Of a stretch of 35,567 nucleotides of DNA, positions 33,901-35,567 are shown piece after piece. Made by a program: the position numbers and the translations under genes. The notes under the pieces are model-generated. The model had not been told where the DNA came from. It searched no databases and was given only the letters and a program-made list of their open reading frames with translations. The stretch is from assembly GCA_966249405.1 (NCBI GenBank), contig CBINDO010000055.1:1-35567 (forward strand), given 5' to 3'. Positions within the stretch are counted from its first letter, which is position 1. Every line of letters begins with the position of its first letter. The DNA comes from SZUA-265 sp966249405 (GTDB lineage Bacteria; Myxococcota_A; Polyangia; Polyangiales; Polyangiaceae).

Positions 33901-35567
33901 GCGGCTTCCTGCGGCTGACCGAGCTCCAAGCATAGGTCACCGACCATCGAGAAGTTGGAGGCGCTGGGTTGTAGACTCGCGAGTTCACGCGCCGCCGTCA
34001 ACGCGCGAGCCAACTGCCGCGCGCGACGCGCAGCACTGACTAGGCTGGGTAAGACTGCGAGGGGCTCGGCCCCTTCTCGAAGCGCCTGATCGAAGTCGCC
34101 GGCTGCACGTTCCACTTCACCACGCTGCACGCGCAAACGGCCACGTCCAACGAGCCCGAGGGTGAGCGCGTCACCAAGCACGATGTCGGGACGCGCAGCG
34201 CGCGCCAGCAACAGCGACTCCACCCCAGCTTCGAGTTCACCCAATTCGATTTGGCTGGCCCCAAGCTCGGCCAACGCCGCCGGGTCGTTCGGCGCCACGA
34301 ACAAGGCACGCTCTGCCCATTGTACGGCCTCCGCGTATCTGCCGGAGGCTCGCAACGCCCGAGCGCCCATCACCAGCAGCTCCGGGATCGGCCCCACGAA
34401 CCCTTCCGCGCGTCTCACCGCGGCGGCGACCCGGTCGTGGTGACCTTGATCGGCGAGCAGACGGACGTACCTCTGGTGTAGTTCGGCGTCCTCCGGGTTT
34501 ACCTGGAGCAGCGCTTCTTGAGCTTGGAGAGTCTCATCCGTACGACCCAAAAGCGACGTCACCTTCTCCAACAACGCCGCAACTTCGCGGTTGCTGGGCT
34601 CGAGGTGTGCGGCGCGTTTCAGCCACACCTCCGCCAACTCGGGTTGCCCCGCCGTCAACCGTGAACGGCCAGCGGCCAACAACGCGAAGACCAGATCCGG
34701 CTTCCGCCCAACGACGCGCTCGTAAGCCTCAGCGGCGCGCGAGTGTTCTCCGCGCTTGGTCGCGATGCCTCCCAGACACAGCGCAAGTTCGTCCGCTTCT
34801 GGGCTCGCTTCCAGGCCACGATCGCACAGCTGAACAGCTACCGCGTTGGCGCCGAGTTCGATGAGTTCTTGCACGGCGGCGAGCACGGTTGGAGCATCGC
34901 CCAACGCATGTTCACCAGCTTTGGAAAGAATCCAACGCGCGCGTTCCGGGTCTTGCTCGACCAGCGTCTGTCCGAGGGCCAGCTCGAGGCCAGCAAGTCG
35001 ATGGCTGGCTTGTCGGGTCACGGGAAGGTCTTTCGGTGCGGCGTCGAGCACCCCAGCAAGCACCTCCATGGCGGACGTCTCGTCACCGAGCTCCTCGAGC
35101 ACACTGCCCCAGCGCAAACGCAACTCGAAATCCGTCGCGGAAACGCGACAGGCGTAGCGAAGCGCGCGCTCGAGCGCGGTGAGCTCACCTGACGCAGAGG
35201 CTGCTTCCACCCACTCTCGCGCCACCGCGGCCTGCGGCGGCAGCAATGCGGACACTTGTTCATAGGCGACGATGGCATCGCCGAGCTCTTCGGCCTCGGT
35301 CTTGCGCCGCGCCAACTCGAGCCACGCCTCACCGTGGCCCGGCTCGTCTTTGACCAACTGCTCGAGGGGGCGCAGGGCTGCGCGGCTGCGATGACTCGAA
35401 TGCAGGGCGCGCGCTAGGGCGAACCGCACCTCGCCATCTCGGGGCAGCTCGTCGAGCACCGCTTCGAAAGCCTCCACGGCATCGGCATGGCGGCCGATCG
35501 CCTGCAACGCGAACCCCAGACTTCTCCACTCGGCTGATGTGAGCGCACGCGCCTTGCCGAGCCCTTC
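30954..35567 (-). CDS. Giant tetratricopeptide-repeat protein (5' end outside window)
   Basis: At least 1537 residues, and the frame is still open at the window end (the last visible codons encode a further TPR helix, EWRSLGFALQAIGRHADAVE), so the true start lies beyond 35567. Almost the entire visible length is made of 34-residue TPR units; probably 40 or more repeats. Typical units read ALxxLGxxxLxxGxxxxAxxxFxxAL and are Glu/Arg/Ala-rich. No membrane segment, catalytic motif or other domain is seen in the visible part. TPR arrays bind partner proteins; very long ones in Myxococcota often serve as scaffolds, sometimes with an N-terminal kinase or zinc-ribbon domain, which would be outside the window. 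It is convergent with the M3 peptidase operon. Confidence 0.93.
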   Translation of the reverse strand, partial: EGLGKARALTSAEWRSLGFALQAIGRHADAVEAFEAVLDELPRDGEVRFALARALHSSHRSRAALRPLEQLVKDEPGHGEAWLELARRKTEAEELGDAIVAYEQVSALLPPQAAVAREWVEAASASGELTALERALRYACRVSATDFELRLRWGSVLEELGDETSAMEVLAGVLDAAPKDLPVTRQASHRLAGLELALGQTLVEQDPERARWILSKAGEHALGDAPTVLAAVQELIELGANAVAVQLCDRGLEASPEADELALCLGGIATKRGEHSRAAEAYERVVGRKPDLVFALLAAGRSRLTAGQPELAEVWLKRAAHLEPSNREVAALLEKVTSLLGRTDETLQAQEALLQVNPEDAELHQRYVRLLADQGHHDRVAAAVRRAEGFVGPIPELLVMGARALRASGRYAEAVQWAERALFVAPNDPAALAELGASQIELGELEAGVESLLLARAARPDIVLGDALTLGLVGRGRLRVQRGEVERAAGDFDQALREGAEPLAVLPSLVSAARRARQLARALTAARELASLQPSASNFSMVGDLCLELGQPQEAAIAFESAVQLEVSGEAYLGLGTAYYRMNDARARLALRRSIELRPSAEAYESLALLHERSGEWADAVACLQALAGHRELSDVELPRLAAVAERAGDLACASRAWRDVVRRQPEDSSALWELGRIDLQRGDPLAAVATFETLLAQNPHHPRASGALGRALAQLGRAQAALEALERQIQRGTDPELLKLIAEQQKLLGQASSSIESLERVVHLEPQNGTAYRELASLLMQAARFSEAVAAARRALAITQDDPARALLGEALARFAEALSGRGERAPCRAALVECLGLRGVELPTLGRVLTVALTAQEADLALRTAKQLIESEPEDLRLHQALARAHVLKQEWKQAAAAMEVAVNLSLRHQARLGRALPESQTPDSTPELLIQWAKALEQGGQLATAAQTADRAMRLGASDPSHRAYAADVHYRMAEDQLGQGFPERAVPYLDRAAELTERRADVAFLTALAHRLMGNTERAVEAAQACLLFQPDHLGAFRVGKELLAKKSDGPSRERLRAWFEAHPHIVAKEARLELDYGQLLVAMTHHDAARRVLQPLLDKDDVREGATMALADSYLATSEWGQQVQVLAAASKRAALKPEYQRRLVEALEKLGRFDEAAVALSHLLASEPKDVDELMKLASLELEVKREQDALVNVERALSLEPKHLPALRMKSWLLKELERPAERIPVLEQLIELDPQAREMEELGDVCLGLRLTAEAEAAMVHWAEKFPKETRAHLRCGLVQAQWGDPRLAIESLERALRLDKTLDVARQRIAELYDQMIQRHLVGREHVQALEESERWARSLPGDPDALNRRAECLHALGRTFEAVALWRAVIAANPGHAPSVRMLAAHLAATGRVDEAETTLATAIGSNRESVDLMSSLAQLYINQRKFEQAEIVANRAATLAPENPDVLVLLSQVKANTARPAEAEEHLRRALRANPNHSEANYTLGKLYLALGRHDLARGQLDKLVRINSPRAEKLASRLKPGREGG

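Noticed and set aside
1..35567. CRISPR arrays, insertion sequences, integrases, tRNA or rRNA genes
   Set aside because: Read on both strands; no regularly spaced repeats, transposase motifs, terminal repeats or cloverleaf-like sequences were recognised. A tRNA or IS search tool could confirm.

Overview
The window looks like chromosomal DNA from a high-GC, delta-proteobacterium-like organism, most probably a member of the Myxococcota (Polyangia-like). This is inferred from the uniformly G/C-rich third codon positions, dense signalling genes with soluble hybrid kinases, a gliding-type ABC transporter operon, a very large TPR protein, a GH8 lipoprotein and many Polyangia-style hypothetical proteins. 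No rRNA, tRNA, CRISPR array, insertion sequence, integrase or phage gene was seen. The region reads as a mosaic of housekeeping and signalling genes, not a mobile island.

Layout. 1-4600: the 3' part of a four-gene operon (ATPase, ABC-2 permease, GldG-like protein, DUF4340-like protein) closed by a strong intrinsic terminator. 4670-8721: a membrane-anchored sulfatase/phosphotransferase-like enzyme, then a glutathione S-transferase divergent from a LysR regulator, with a LysR-type box between them. 9110-12990 (minus strand): a c-di-GMP protein (REC-PAS-GGDEF-EAL) followed by a secreted GH8 glycosidase. 13158-15071: an SDR oxidoreductase convergent with a small ccmC-ccmD-ccmD-like cytochrome c maturation operon. 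15434-17053: a secreted type-B carboxylesterase. 17263-21628: two soluble hybrid histidine kinases, tail to tail. 21742-24900: a double zinc-ribbon membrane protein, an Old Yellow Enzyme and a cation diffusion facilitator. 25150-30904: pheT without an adjacent pheS, an overlapping outer-membrane-like protein, an M3 oligopeptidase and an overlapping 90-residue unknown. 30954-35567: a giant TPR protein running off the window end.

How the parts fit. Gene overlaps (ATGA or TAATG) and 2-3 nt gaps mark the real transcription units: the gld-like operon, the ccm operon, pheT with the barrel-like protein, and the M3 peptidase with its small partner. Convergent pairs are separated by hairpins that probably act as bidirectional terminators. 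No single coherent new system spans the window. The best leads for novelty are the zinc-ribbon membrane protein, the twin CcmD-like proteins, the two overlapping unknown genes (after pheT and after the M3 peptidase), the Cys-rich head of the first hybrid kinase and the giant TPR protein.
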